Shown here: one piece after another, positions 53,306-63,388 of the stretch | How the letters are laid out: the number at the start of each line of letters is the position of its first letter | Numbering within the stretch: the first letter of the stretch is position 1 | DNA from: Agrypnia vestita | Lineage: Eukaryota; Arthropoda; Insecta; Trichoptera; Phryganeidae | DNA: 64,000 bases | Assembly (NCBI GenBank): GCA_016648135.1 | Contig: JADDOH010007979.1 | Location: 109,311 to 173,310 of the forward strand | Reading direction: 5' to 3' | Notes under the pieces: model-generated | Seen by the model: only the letters and a program-made list of their open reading frames with translations | Told to the model about the DNA's origin: nothing | Databases searched by the model: none | Position numbers and translations under genes: made by a program

Positions 53306-55024
53306 AGTAGAGCTTACACAATTTCCGAAAAAACAAGAAAGAGAAAAGAAAACGAAAAAGATCGATCCCTCAGAACCCTCTACGCACCAAATGCACAACT
53401 TGTGGAAAGGTGTGCGGCTCGAGAATAAGGTTCTTCAGGCACGTTCGGACATATTGATAAAACTTGGACGTTATCCTCGTATCAATATTTTCAACTACAC
53501 ATTTACTCGAATACGAATTGTAGTAATCACGGACAAGTTTCCAAGAAGTAAGATAATTAGCAACAAACTGAATGACCGAAAAGACTGGTTGGTACTCGTT
53601 GTGCACCGAAGCCAAAAGTTTCCCAAATTAATTCGTGGATTTTGCCCCTGAACATCCCCTCTTCCGGCCGTTATTGGTCCCTTTCTCTCCATGTAAATGA
53701 CGCCATCTACGTTCCGTAAAGTAAATATAAGCCCACAGAGCATTAATTCAACTCAAATTAACATACGTAATGCTCTATGAAATAAAAAAAAACTCCGCGG
53801 GGCTATAATAATTCAAACTCCCTGTTGAGGATTAGTAAGTGTACGCAGAAGGAGATTTTAGGGAGTTGGGAAAAGTTCAAAAAACTTTTGAAACTCTTTT
53901 AAAAACGTAATTTTAGTCTTGGAAAAGATTCAAAGTATTAAATTTTTTACAACAAATGAACTCAAATATTGGAAAGTATTTTATACTGTCTTAATCATTA
54001 TCGTAAAAGTCTGCAAATCGGTAATTTACTGAAAATTCTGATAAAAGTTTTAAATCATAGTATACAATTTCGTTTTGAATCCACTTTGTTCAATTTTTTG
54101 TTGAGAAAATCTTAAATGTATTTAAAATAAATTGAAATAAATCACAATTAATCTATCCATGTGAAATTTTATATTGTCTTTAAAAGCGAACATCCTTAAA
54201 TAACAATATTTCTCAAAAATCTTTGAGTAGAACGTGATACATGGTGGCAAAAAATTAATTTCAGACGGTAAACGTATGCAGATTAAATTCGGCGGCTTCT
54301 GTGTAAGTTGTACATGTCATACCTTAATAGTTCAATTCCTTCTACTGTTAATTATTTAAATTTTATAATTGAGACCTGAAGATGGGTATATTTAAAAAAA
54401 GTCTTTCGATATAAGCGATTGATCTATTTTTTTTTTAATTTCGCGACACTATGTTCTTCACTAATGTGTACTGTTAAACATTAATTAATTAAATCCTACT
54501 TAATATTCGTGAGATGCTGAAGTCTGTTCATAAACTATAGGTACATCATATAAATATGTGTACCTAAGATTTTAACGAAATAGTCATTCACATTTCAAAA
54601 TATAGATAGAACATGTACGTAATATACTAAAGCATCTTATTCAACTTATCTGCGTTTTAATTAATCTGAAAAATGTGTACTATTTCAATCCTAGGATTTT
54701 TTTTTGGGATTTTCAAATCAGGTAAGAGTGTCCGCTATACAATGCTTTCTCTTTAATAATGAAAAGACACAATTCGTGAAGGGCGTTGCAAAGATTGTCA
54801 TTTATTTTCTTTATCGCAGACATTTATTACCCTTTTATTCCACTGACCCAAACAACAAGCGCGAAACAAAGGCTGCTGACGTTATTCTTTGCTCCCTCCA
54901 CGTTAGCGGCATCTGAGCACTTTCCAAAAATAAATACTAAGTAAACTAAATTACTAAACGCTAAACTAAACTAAACCCCAAGTTAAATAAATTAAGTCAA
55001 AATAAAAACACTGTAGTCTTACTT
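53306..55024. other. Intergenic; G+C-richer patch at 53340-53830
   Basis: In the patch both strands stay open for 60-86 codons (53391-53651 plus; 53370-53615 and 53495-53743 minus) without recognisable product. The rest is A+T-rich; a 70-codon plus frame (54704-54916) is unassigned. Confidence 0.4.
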
Positions 55025-55620
55025 TTAAGATTCACAGCATTACTTTCAATTTGCCCTTCAATTGTTCTGTATCCTGTATTTTTTTCATTTCGATTGGAAG
55101 GTTGTTAAAAAATTTCATTCCTGAGTATATGAAACCGTGTTGATATTTTTTTGTATTACATTTTGGGATTTTAAAATTGTCTCTTAATCTTGGTGTTGTG
55201 TTTTTTTCTAAATTTGCCTGATCGTTTTCTTTGATAAGTTGCATAATTGATACTCTTTTGTATATAGATTCCACCATTGGGACTGGAAACATTTTAAATA
55301 GTGTTTATGTGGGAAATGTTGATTTTTTTTAAGTATGACTTTAATAATTATTCTCTGAATTACTTTAATTCGATCTATTACATTTTTATAAGTTCCACCT
55401 CACCCTATTATTCCATATTGGAGAAGTGAATGGACAGTTGCATAGTATACATTTTTTAAATTGTCTATGCTTAGAATGTTTCGTAGTCTTATGAAAATAT
55501 ATTTATAAAGCTTCTAATTCTTTTCGTCAACTCATTGATATGGCTATGCCATTTAAGATGTTGGTCTATAATTACTACAAGATATTTGATTTGATTTTTT
55601 GGATTTATTGATTAAGCATG
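55025..55620 (-). pseudogene. CR1-like LINE reverse transcriptase, C-terminal part, decayed
   Basis: Minus-strand translation in pieces gives IIDQHLKWHSHINELTKRIR, LRNILSIDNLKNVYYATVHS, then LLQYGIIG with a TGA where the conserved Trp of GWGG is expected, then GTYKNVIDRIKVIQRIII, and in the open end (55032-55292) KKYQHGFIYSGMKFFNNLPI. It is a close structural match to 50676-51389 but another family. One premature stop and at least two frameshifts. Confidence 0.85.
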
Positions 55621-56057
55621 AGTTGTTGCAGATCATTCTATAACAGTTGTTATTGTGGATGGTAATTTTTATGTTAGGAGGTATTTTATGGTTTTTTATC
55701 GAAAAAGGAATGTATTATGTTTTATCGGAGTTTAGGGAGAGCAAATTGTTGTCAAATAATACCCGGAATTACTATTTGGATTATTGCATATACTAGACGA
55801 AATTTAAGTAAATGTTTTTGCAACTGATTTATCAAGCTACAGTGGAGAATTTAAAATTAATATGTTCTTGATAAAATACTTCTAAAGAACATGTCTTCAA
55901 AATCAGTTATTAACTGTGAAGTTGATACTCTTTGCCAGATACTCAACGATGACATCATATACAATGAGGCACTTTTGTTTATAATTCCCTCATATATTAA
56001 CATCATATTATTGCATTATATTTCAATAAACAATATTTTTTAAAATTTAGTTCTTAA
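55621..56057. other. A+T-rich intergenic DNA, nothing recognised
   Basis: May include more of the LINE on the minus strand at its left edge, but no motif can be read. Confidence 0.5.
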
Positions 56058-56190
56058 AGAATACGTGTCACATTTATATAATTGCTATTTTAAAAAAATA
56101 TTAACGCTTATTCTATGAAAATTGGACTCACTTCGTTATCTCCTAAAATGAGGTTTGAACCCAAAAATTCAGAACAAACTTCATGGCGTC
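56058..56190 (-). mobile_element. SINE-A copy, strongly diverged
   Basis: ATACGTGTCACAT, AACGCTTATTCTATGAAAAT, GGACTCACTT and AATGAGGTTTGAACCCAAAA follow in the order of the SINE-A body and B box (reverse orientation), with many substitutions. The 97-codon frame that starts at 56115 runs through it and is a shadow. It is the oldest-looking of the four SINE-A copies. Confidence 0.65.
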
Positions 56191-56654
56191 TGGTATTATG
56201 TTTTAACAGTAAAATTGATATTTCAAAAATTAAAATGATGTTGAGAGCTGAATATAATTTTGTAAACCAGACAATTTTAACCATATCTTATAATGCAAAT
56301 TTTATAAAGCCAGAGATCAAAAAAAAAATTCAATATTTGTTACTGTTTAAAAAAATAGATTATTCTCTTAATAATTATGAAATATACTACATTTTTTATA
56401 AACTTTGATTGCATGCTTTAAACTATTTATCTCTCTTGAATCACTTTACGACTTATCATTTATGTTTAGAATTCTTATTCCTTCATTATATTTTTCAGTA
56501 TTTTGTATATTTTATACTTAATCATTAAATTATCCGAAAATATGTAACTAAGTACTTAAATAAAAACAATAAATATTTAGTTTATTTAAATAAAATGGCC
56601 ACGAAAAAATTATAATTTTTTCGGGTATTATACCTTATATAAAGTTTTATATAC

Positions 56655-56678
56655 AACCTCTAATTATAATTAGAGGTT
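56655..56678. repeat. 24-bp perfect palindrome
   Basis: AACCTCTAATTATAATTAGA plus GGTT is its own reverse complement, and weaker pairing (GTTTTATA...TATACAAAAC) extends outward. No function is visible. Confidence 0.8.
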
Positions 56679-56929
56679 TTATACAAAACTCAAAAACATT
56701 TATCAGCGTTATAAAATTTTAATCCTTAACACTAAATTATATTTATATTTATATAAAATATATTTCCAATATTTTTTACATTATAACACCGAACTTTATA
56801 AACATAAAAATAATTATTATAAAAGATATGGTGAAAATACCTTAACGATAGTAAATTATTGGAAAAAGTTTTTAACATAACTAGCTAAATGTAATCGTCC
56901 TATCAACTAACATGAACGGTGTACATAGG

Positions 56930-57430
56930 ATTTCAACTTACTTTCCATCAACACCATTTCACCGAGGGGGCATGCAGAAAACATTGCACGCCACACTCTT
57001 CTGTCCTGACACACATCTCTCGCAACATCCAACTTCATACATCTTTGCATGCAAGCTCAACCATCGTTGAGGCTCTTGGGTCAAGACCATCTTCTAACAT
57101 CTGGTAAATCTGGTTATGCCAATTTTTTTTAGGACGCCCTCTCTTTCTGGCACCGTCAACACGTGTGTCATATTTCTTTCTTACCATTCCTCTCTCACTC
57201 ATTCGGTCAACATTCCCACACCATCTGGGCGACTCTTTTTTAATTTTATTCAATACGCTTATATCAGCCTGACATTATTTCCTAAATTGTTTGTTCTTCA
57301 ATCATAAATGGATTTGCATCATACATCTAAATTATCTTATTTACACTGAATTCAATCTACTTTCGTTCTTCTCCCAGCTCTGGGCTTCACTTCCATACAT
57401 AATTGTCGGTTCCAGAATAACATTGTTGGT
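56930..57430 (-). pseudogene. LINE ORF2 C-terminal fragment, sixth family
   Basis: On the minus strand: LEPTIMYGSEAQSWEKNESR near 57410-57350 (PTxMYGSEAW block), then, after a gap, ESPRWCGNVDRMSERGMVRK, VDGARKRGRPKKNW and LDPRASTMVELACKDV (57253-57035), then after a frameshift CQDRRVWRAMF and CPLG. This is the complete C-terminal order of an insect LINE ORF2. The open frame 57035-57253 is only the middle piece. Dead by frameshift. Confidence 0.82.
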
Positions 57431-57842
57431 ACCAGAATTTAAAAGGTTATATTAATTTGTTTAAGTTTTCTTCATTAGTTTTATAATATTTAATTATTGT
57501 ATACATATATTAATATATTCCATTGTGATCTAACTTCAACATCAAAATAAGAGTAAGTAAGAATATATTATGTTATATATTAAATAAAAACAAAAATGAT
57601 CCAAATAAAAATCTACCTTATACCCATCTCGACTGAATCCAGCCACCCGTACAAATCTAGTATCCCACAAAAGCAGGCTTTCTCGCCCGGGAATAATCTC
57701 TAGACTAAATCTACTGTTTCTTATCTCTTAAAATAAATAATGTCACTTATGTTGAAATACTGTTCTATCATTATTTCATTTTCGGACTACTTTTATGGGC
57801 CAATTTTACAAAAGTACCTATCCACATCTTTAAGATTATTTT

Positions 57843-57987
57843 ACACATATGGAAATAAAAACACTTATTTTTAAGATCTACATTTTTAATTTTTGAGACG
57901 TGTTTTGGAGACAATGCCCTGACAAGGCGAAACATCTCAAAAAATTAAAAATGTAGAACTTTAAAATCAGCGTTTTTCCATATGTGT
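57843..57987. repeat. Foldback element, about 60-bp inverted arms
   Basis: ACACATATGGAAATAAAAAC at the left pairs with the reverse complement of the right end (GTTTTTCCATATGTGT), and TACATTTTTAATTTTTGAGA pairs with TCTCAAAAAATTAAAAATGT nearer the centre. The spacer (about 57900-57936) holds CCCTGACAAGGCGAAACATC, which looks like a hammerhead core whose helix II was lost. It could be another PLE-type inverted terminal repeat. Confidence 0.65.
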
Positions 57988-58229
57988 AATTATGGAGTTC
58001 TTTAAACCTCCCTGCGAAACAAAAAACGTTATTTTAATTATTAATGTTATGAGAATGTTTTATAAATTGCAAATTTTTATTAATTAAATTGTTAATAAAA
58101 AATAAAGAAGAATGCAAGAAGAAGTAAATAGGAAAATAGCCAAGACACAGTTTGCTTTGAACAATACATAACATAAAAATTTGGCAAAACCGAAGCAGAG
58201 AAACAAAAATGACACTGGCCATAATAATA

Positions 58230-58545
58230 CGCTTCACAATATTTCTCTATGGTAGCGTAACACGGGCTCTGAAAGAATGTGAACGCAAGGGAATAGATAC
58301 TTTGAAAATGTAGTGCTGGTGATGCTTCTCATGGTTATATTATGAAGATAGTGAAGTATGTAGGCAATGGCACACTGCAGAAAGCCATGATGAAGATCAA
58401 AGCACATGGAACCGGATTGTTATGGCCGTACGTGATACTTAAAATGGTCCACGAGATAAAACATCCCGACGACTTCAAATTCAACGACATAATGACAACA
58501 AACAAAATGTATAAATGTTTTTTATTACGAAAGAGCTTTAAATAA
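58230..58545 (+). pseudogene. LINE ORF2 remnant
   Basis: Frames in series read LYGSVTRALKECERKGIDTL, reminiscent of the FLYGCESWTLNKxxEKRLDAFEM block that precedes the tail seen at 28640-28985. The later part (HDEDQSTWNRIVMAV in one frame) looks like a LINE C-terminus, but in a way that I cannot place exactly. Interrupted by several stops. The 67-codon frame 58342-58545 overlaps it and is likely not a gene. Confidence 0.45.
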
Positions 58546-58730
58546 ATTAATAAATTGATAATGGTGACGAAATCATTGAATATACCAAGTCTTTCACAAA
58601 TTCTTAATAAATACCCCGATCAAATCATAAGATGAAAATGTTGCATGTAACCTTTCACAAATTATAACAAAAAAAATCATAATATGTTAGGTTATATTTG
58701 ACTAAAATTTAACCTAACCTATTATTACCC

Positions 58731-58774
58731 GTATGGTGACTTTTAGGCAATACTGTGCCTAAAAGTCACCATAC
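58731..58774. repeat. 19-bp perfect hairpin
   Basis: GTATGGTGACTTTTAGGCA at 58731-58749 and its exact reverse complement at 58756-58774, loop ATACTG. It directly abuts a PLE-like coding fragment. Confidence 0.9.
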
Positions 58775-58775
58775 G

Positions 58776-58900
58776 CATCTTATCAAGGAAGCACTCGAAA
58801 TCTACAAGCACCCTATTAATATTAATAGAGATGATGGTCTCAAATTAAAAACAACATGGTGTCCGGCGCTTCAAAGTCAATCTCGTCGCAGATTCAGCAG
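58776..58900 (+). pseudogene. Penelope-like element, C-terminal coding fragment
   Basis: The frame gives LIKEALEIYKHPININRDDG then LKLKTTWCPAL. The pattern (I-R-E-A-I-E-I-x-K, N-x-N-R-D-D-G, L-x-x-x-W-x-P) is typical of the end of PLE reverse transcriptase/GIY-YIG proteins in insects. The 85-codon frame at 58755-59012 continues past it into A-rich sequence. About 230 bp downstream, at 59129-59147, CTGCAATAGGATCCGAAAC resembles a decayed hammerhead core, as expected for the terminal repeat that follows a PLE ORF. Assigned from pattern memory, not from a search. Confidence 0.55.
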
Positions 58901-60605
58901 TGAAAGAGATCAAACAAAAGATGAAACATATACACAACACATGACTCCGACACGGTATTGCCACGTAACACATAAACACAGAAACACCAAGCTTTTGATA
59001 CGTTATTGCTAGGCAATACTTAACACAACACTAACAACGTTCTCACGTTCTTACCCAGCATTCGACATGGTATTGCAAGCCAATGCTTAACCACAAAACC
59101 AACAACACATCGGCCTTAATGTTGGACCCTGCAATAGGATCCGAAACGCCAGAAGACACAAACCAAAAGAGAACCTCAATTATCATCGTTACATTAGCTC
59201 ATTCAGGTGTTATTTTCAAAGTTTTTCATGCTCGCTTAATAACATTTAAAGTTCATTTAGTTACGTACTTGAAAAGACTTATCACAATTCTCCACGCACA
59301 GGATTACGGAAAAGCCTACATTTTTGTTTTATTACTAACAGAAATATAGCGTCATGATACATGTAGAGATTTGTTCGTTTTCCTCGACGTCCTTTCTTTT
59401 TCCCGTGTTTTTTTCACCCGCAACCCAAGTCCACCCCAACCCGGGGCAATGAAAATTCTGAAGGATCAAACGCTTACCTTTGTTTTCCCCGAAAAATGGT
59501 TTTTACGACCATTTTCCTAAATCTCGATGGATATAAAGTTTATTTAAACATTCACCGGAATTTTTTTACGGAACCTTACATTTTCAACTTAAGTAATTTT
59601 TAGTTCTAAGACTAAATATTCCGCGATGATCTGAGTGATTTTTTAAAATATTCTTTTTAATATCTTCAGAAGCACTTTAAAATGAATATGTAGTTTTATA
59701 CAACCATTAATGTCATGTTTAAAGGAATTCAAAATGTCGTGTATTATTTTGAAAAATCTTTTGAAATTTAGTTACTTTATAATCTCTTCATGTTTTTCGA
59801 AGAACCACTTAGAGTTTCTGTTATACGTTTTTTTACATATTACATATTATTTAATATTCAAAAAATATCTTAGTCAAACTTATCAATTAATTCAAATAAG
59901 GAAAATAATTTTCTGAATAACATTACTCAGGAATAACAACAGAAAAGTTGTTTTATTTTGGCTTAATTTATTGCACACTATAGATTAAAAAATATGTCAC
60001 ATATAGTGGAATTGAAGTTCGACTAAGAGCAAGACAACAAAATATTCTTCTATTGCCCCAGATAGCAGATATCAACCAAGAATTCTTTTAATGTAAAAAG
60101 TTTAATAAGGTATATCTTGTGATAGTTGAATAAGAAAGTAAAGAACAATACTAAGCATAAATTTGGGTCAAAAAATTATGTTAATTCTATTGTATATGAC
60201 AAATAGCTTGCGATACTTCACGCGTATAGAACGTATTTTTGTGATCCAAACCAAATCATTTGTTAAAATAAATCTATCGCTTTAGTTTAATTGATAAATC
60301 TGTCTACCGACAAATATAAAGTTTCGGCTCTGAATTCCAGTGGTGATAACGACACATTTGTATCGATATCGTCTATGTATTATTTATTCAGATTATTATA
60401 CACGAATTTGGAATTTGCGAACAAACGGTAAATTATAATGGAGAGTAACTGCCGTGCATGTAAAGCCCAAGAACACAGACATTAGAGAGCACGGACCCAA
60501 AAAATGAAATATTGCCTATGTTACCCGCCGGGTCCTAAGGAATAAGTATGCAAAAATTTAGATGTTCAAATCAAACAAACGATGTAAACTTAAGACAGAG
60601 AATCG
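58901..60605. other. Intergenic; nothing further assigned
   Basis: 58901-59350 may be the 3' terminal repeat of the PLE copy. A C-rich patch lies at 59380-59460. The remaining sequence is A+T-rich; GGGTCCTAAGGAATAAGTAT near 60531 echoes the middle of the Helitron-like copy at 24759-24931. Confidence 0.4.
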
Positions 60606-60663
60606 ACAGACTGTATAGTACTTTAGTATAGATTACAGACTGTATAGTATATTAGTATAGATT
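60606..60663. repeat. 29-bp direct duplication
   Basis: ACAGACTGTATAGTA followed by TTAGTATAGATT occurs at 60606 and 60635, with two or three differences. Local slippage or duplication. Confidence 0.8.
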
Positions 60664-61470
60664 ACAGTATCAGATTTTATTTATTATATTCCATAATTAC
60701 ATATGTTATTCAAACTCAGTAGCTTTAAATTTTGATGTAAAGGAACACATCATTAATACTTGTGTCATTTAAAATTACTGCACTCTTTAAAATTAAGGTT
60801 TTTCTTTTAAAAACTTCCCTTCTTCTAGTAGTTATCACTAGATTTATTTGCAGCAGCTTGTGGACTTTCAAGCCAGAGATCCTTTTTTAAAAATTTGATC
60901 AGAGCTGAATTTGTGTGGTTTAGTTCTTGACAGAAACCGGTGGCAGGTTTGAAATGGGCCAGATCTAAAAAAACGGACGTAAAATGGTAGACAAAGAAGA
61001 AAATAAAGGAAAAAATCTAATTTCCGTTAATCAGTACTTCTGATTTCTGAACACTCCTCACAGCAGTACCTTAAACTTATTCAAACTTACTCGAGGTTTA
61101 CATACTCGATGGCATTTGAACTGTTTTATATTTTATTTTGTGTTGTTTGTAGAAGGTTCTTTATAAATAACTGACTTATCCTCTAGAGTATACAGAACCT
61201 CTTTATCAATTTTCCAATAAAAAAACTATTATAAAACAACAATAGCGTTCCACCACATTAAATTCTTTACTCACTACCATCATTTACTCAATTCTCACGC
61301 ATTGAGAAAATTGATGAGGAAACTAACTCTAAACTGAAATGGTTACAATTTAATAATAAAATTATTAAATTGTGAAAATAATTTAATAATTTAATTTCGT
61401 TTTTATTAATTAAATTAAATTATTATTGGCTGCGGCCCTTTTGTTATGGACAATGTGCAACTTTCACTCT

Positions 61471-61637
61471 AGGCATCTTGAAACAGCAGAAATACGAATG
61501 CTTAGATGTTCGGCAGGAGTAACTTAAAAAAATAGTTTTATAAGATAGAATTAAAAGTTTACAAAATCATTCGTAGTAGCCTGGGTGTCACAGACATAAA
61601 CATTAAGTTGGAAGAACGACAGCTGAGATGGTATGGT
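61471..61637 (+). pseudogene. LINE ORF2 3'-terminal fragment, interrupted
   Basis: Frames read LETAEIRMLRCSAGVT, then the equivalent of AWVSQT, then a nucleotide segment CAGCTGAGATGGTATGG (the RWYG codons) where similarity to 501-898 stops abruptly. At nucleotide level it tracks 503-648 closely. The expected remainder of the tail (GH..., GRPKxTW) is missing, so another sequence starts here: the 5' region of the CR1-like LINE. Confidence 0.75.
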
Positions 61638-61770
61638 ATTATAATTTATTCAGATGTATGAGTATTCATGCAACAATAACCTGTCAAAAATCAAAGTTTG
61701 ATAAATATCTCTCCAATTATTTTTTATTTATCTGATAGTATCCGAGTGTGAATAGCCTAATTTTAGTACA
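61638..61770 (+). mobile_element. Probable 5' untranslated region of the CR1-like LINE
   Basis: Begins where the older LINE fragment is cut and ends at the ORF1 start. No ATG in frame with ORF1 precedes 61771. Its exact left border depends on the insertion point and cannot be fixed from one copy. Confidence 0.5.
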
Positions 61771-62715
61771 ATGAATTGCTCAAAGTGTAAAGTGGAATTG
61801 AAAAACAATGAAGTGTTCACCACCTGCTTAGACTGCAGGAATAAATTTCATATTACATGCATTGGCATTTCTGAATCAATGTACCGTAAAATGACTAAAG
61901 ACCGACGCAACTCAATTAAATGTTTCAATTGCATAAATCAGCCCGGATCACCTACCTCAAGCGAATCTACGAAAGATCCCATGACTCAAGTACTAAAAGA
62001 AATACAAACAATACGCGCAAATCTGCAACAGTTCAGCGACATAAGAAGTGAGATCAGTGAACTTCGTAAGGAATTTTCCGCTGTAACAACTGCCATGCAA
62101 TTCTTCAATAACAAATTTGAAGAAATGGACGCAAAAATATGTTCCTATGACGAGAAACTTAAAAGGCTGGACTCAATGGAAGCGGAACTCTCAGACATGC
62201 GCGCTAACGTCATAGCCATGGAAAACAAAATTAGTGACAACGAACAGTGGTCGCGCCTTCACAATCTGGAGATAACGGGTGTACCAGAACGTAAAGGCGA
62301 ACTCTTGAACGACATTGTTATCAACATTGGAAAAGTAGCTGGAATCGACATTTCCCAACAGGACATCGAATTCTGCACACGAGTGGCTCCACGCTCCAGC
62401 GACAAAGGAAGACCAAAGGCAATTATATTAAAACTTTCCAGAAGACACTTAAAGGATAGCAGCATTACAGGAGTCAGGAGGAACAAAGGAATTACCACTC
62501 GCGATTTAGGTATACCCGGAGATGCTTACAGGGTATTTGTGAACGATCACCTGACCCCTGGCAATAAAGTGCTGCTACATAGTGTGAAATCCATAGCGAA
62601 AAGCGCGGGATTTCAATATGTTTGGGTGAAACATTGCCGCATATACGTTCGACAAAACGACGAGTCTCCTCCTATCGCGATATTTCGGGAAGTGGATATG
62701 AAAAAGATCAAATAA
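61771..62715 (+). CDS. CR1-like LINE ORF1 protein (PHD-like finger, coiled coil, FP-like C-terminal domain)
   Basis: Intact 314-residue ORF1. Known role for this class: RNA-binding, self-associating partner of the ORF2 protein in the retrotransposition particle. Residues 3-54 form a complete zinc cross-brace: C3, C6, C19, C22, H27, C30, C51, C54, the C4HC3 spacing of a PHD finger. Residues about 72-158 are heptad-rich and should form a coiled coil. From about 160 the protein has QWSRLHNLEITGVPE, FVNDHLTPGNKVLL and YVWVKHCRIYVR, the pattern shared by insect LINE ORF1s and the baculovirus FP protein family. The first ATG of the frame was taken as the start. No stop or frameshift: a relatively young copy. 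ORF2 begins 673 bp downstream. Confidence 0.9.
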   Translation: MNCSKCKVELKNNEVFTTCLDCRNKFHITCIGISESMYRKMTKDRRNSIKCFNCINQPGSPTSSESTKDPMTQVLKEIQTIRANLQQFSDIRSEISELRKEFSAVTTAMQFFNNKFEEMDAKICSYDEKLKRLDSMEAELSDMRANVIAMENKISDNEQWSRLHNLEITGVPERKGELLNDIVINIGKVAGIDISQQDIEFCTRVAPRSSDKGRPKAIILKLSRRHLKDSSITGVRRNKGITTRDLGIPGDAYRVFVNDHLTPGNKVLLHSVKSIAKSAGFQYVWVKHCRIYVRQNDESPPIAIFREVDMKKIK

Positions 62716-63388
62716 CATTTACTGTGTGTCTCTTAGTTAGAGGAATGAATTTCATGTTTACACTAGGTTTTAACTGTACTATTTGTTGTCCATATAAACT
62801 GTCTCCTCAAGACGCTCACACTCACAATGCACGCGAGGATTTACTCGCTTCACAACATAAATATCATCTCCTTTCCCTGCTGAAACCTTTCCAACTTGAT
62901 GAAGAATCTTGGATCCACACAGCGAGTCAGTGTCAGATCATATCCATAGAGATAAAACATTTTGAAACGTCAAAGTTTATTTTGAATAAATAAACTTCAC
63001 GCATCAACACTGTTCATTCTAATGTTGATAAATGTAAAGGTATACCTCCACACATCAACCCTTCCGTTGAAATGTCTAATATACTACAACGCAAATGCAC
63101 ACTTTTTACATTTAGTATACACTCACACCACCTTAATACTATTTTTTGCACTCTTAAATACACACTTAGTTATATAGAGACATCCCGACAAACATATGAA
63201 CACTTACACACTACACTCAAAACCAAAACATCAACTCCGTTAGTAAAGTGGATAGCTCTTCCCGCTATTAGTATACCTACTCGAATACGTTATTTTTTAA
63301 TTTTTATTTTTTTTAGATTTATTACTTTATACTGTTGTAACCGGATAATTAGCCGCTTACAAACTAATATTTATTTTATTCGTCCACC
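62716..63388 (+). other. Inter-ORF region of the LINE
   Basis: 673 bp between ORF1 stop and ORF2 start. Two short frames (62622-62993, overlapping ORF1 in another frame, and 63072-63398, overlapping the ORF2 start) show no known motif. The sequence is rich in CAC/ACA words (CACTTACACACTACACTC near 63200). How ORF2 is translated from the same RNA is not evident: the spacing is too long for simple termination-reinitiation of the overlapping kind. Confidence 0.55.

Noticed and set aside
53104..53310. 68-codon frame as an independent gene
   Set aside because: It matches the second half of a LINE ORF2 C-terminus when joined with the frame before it.
62622..62993. 123-codon frame downstream of the LINE ORF1 as a separate protein
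   Set aside because: It overlaps the end of ORF1 in another frame and lacks any known motif; probably chance.
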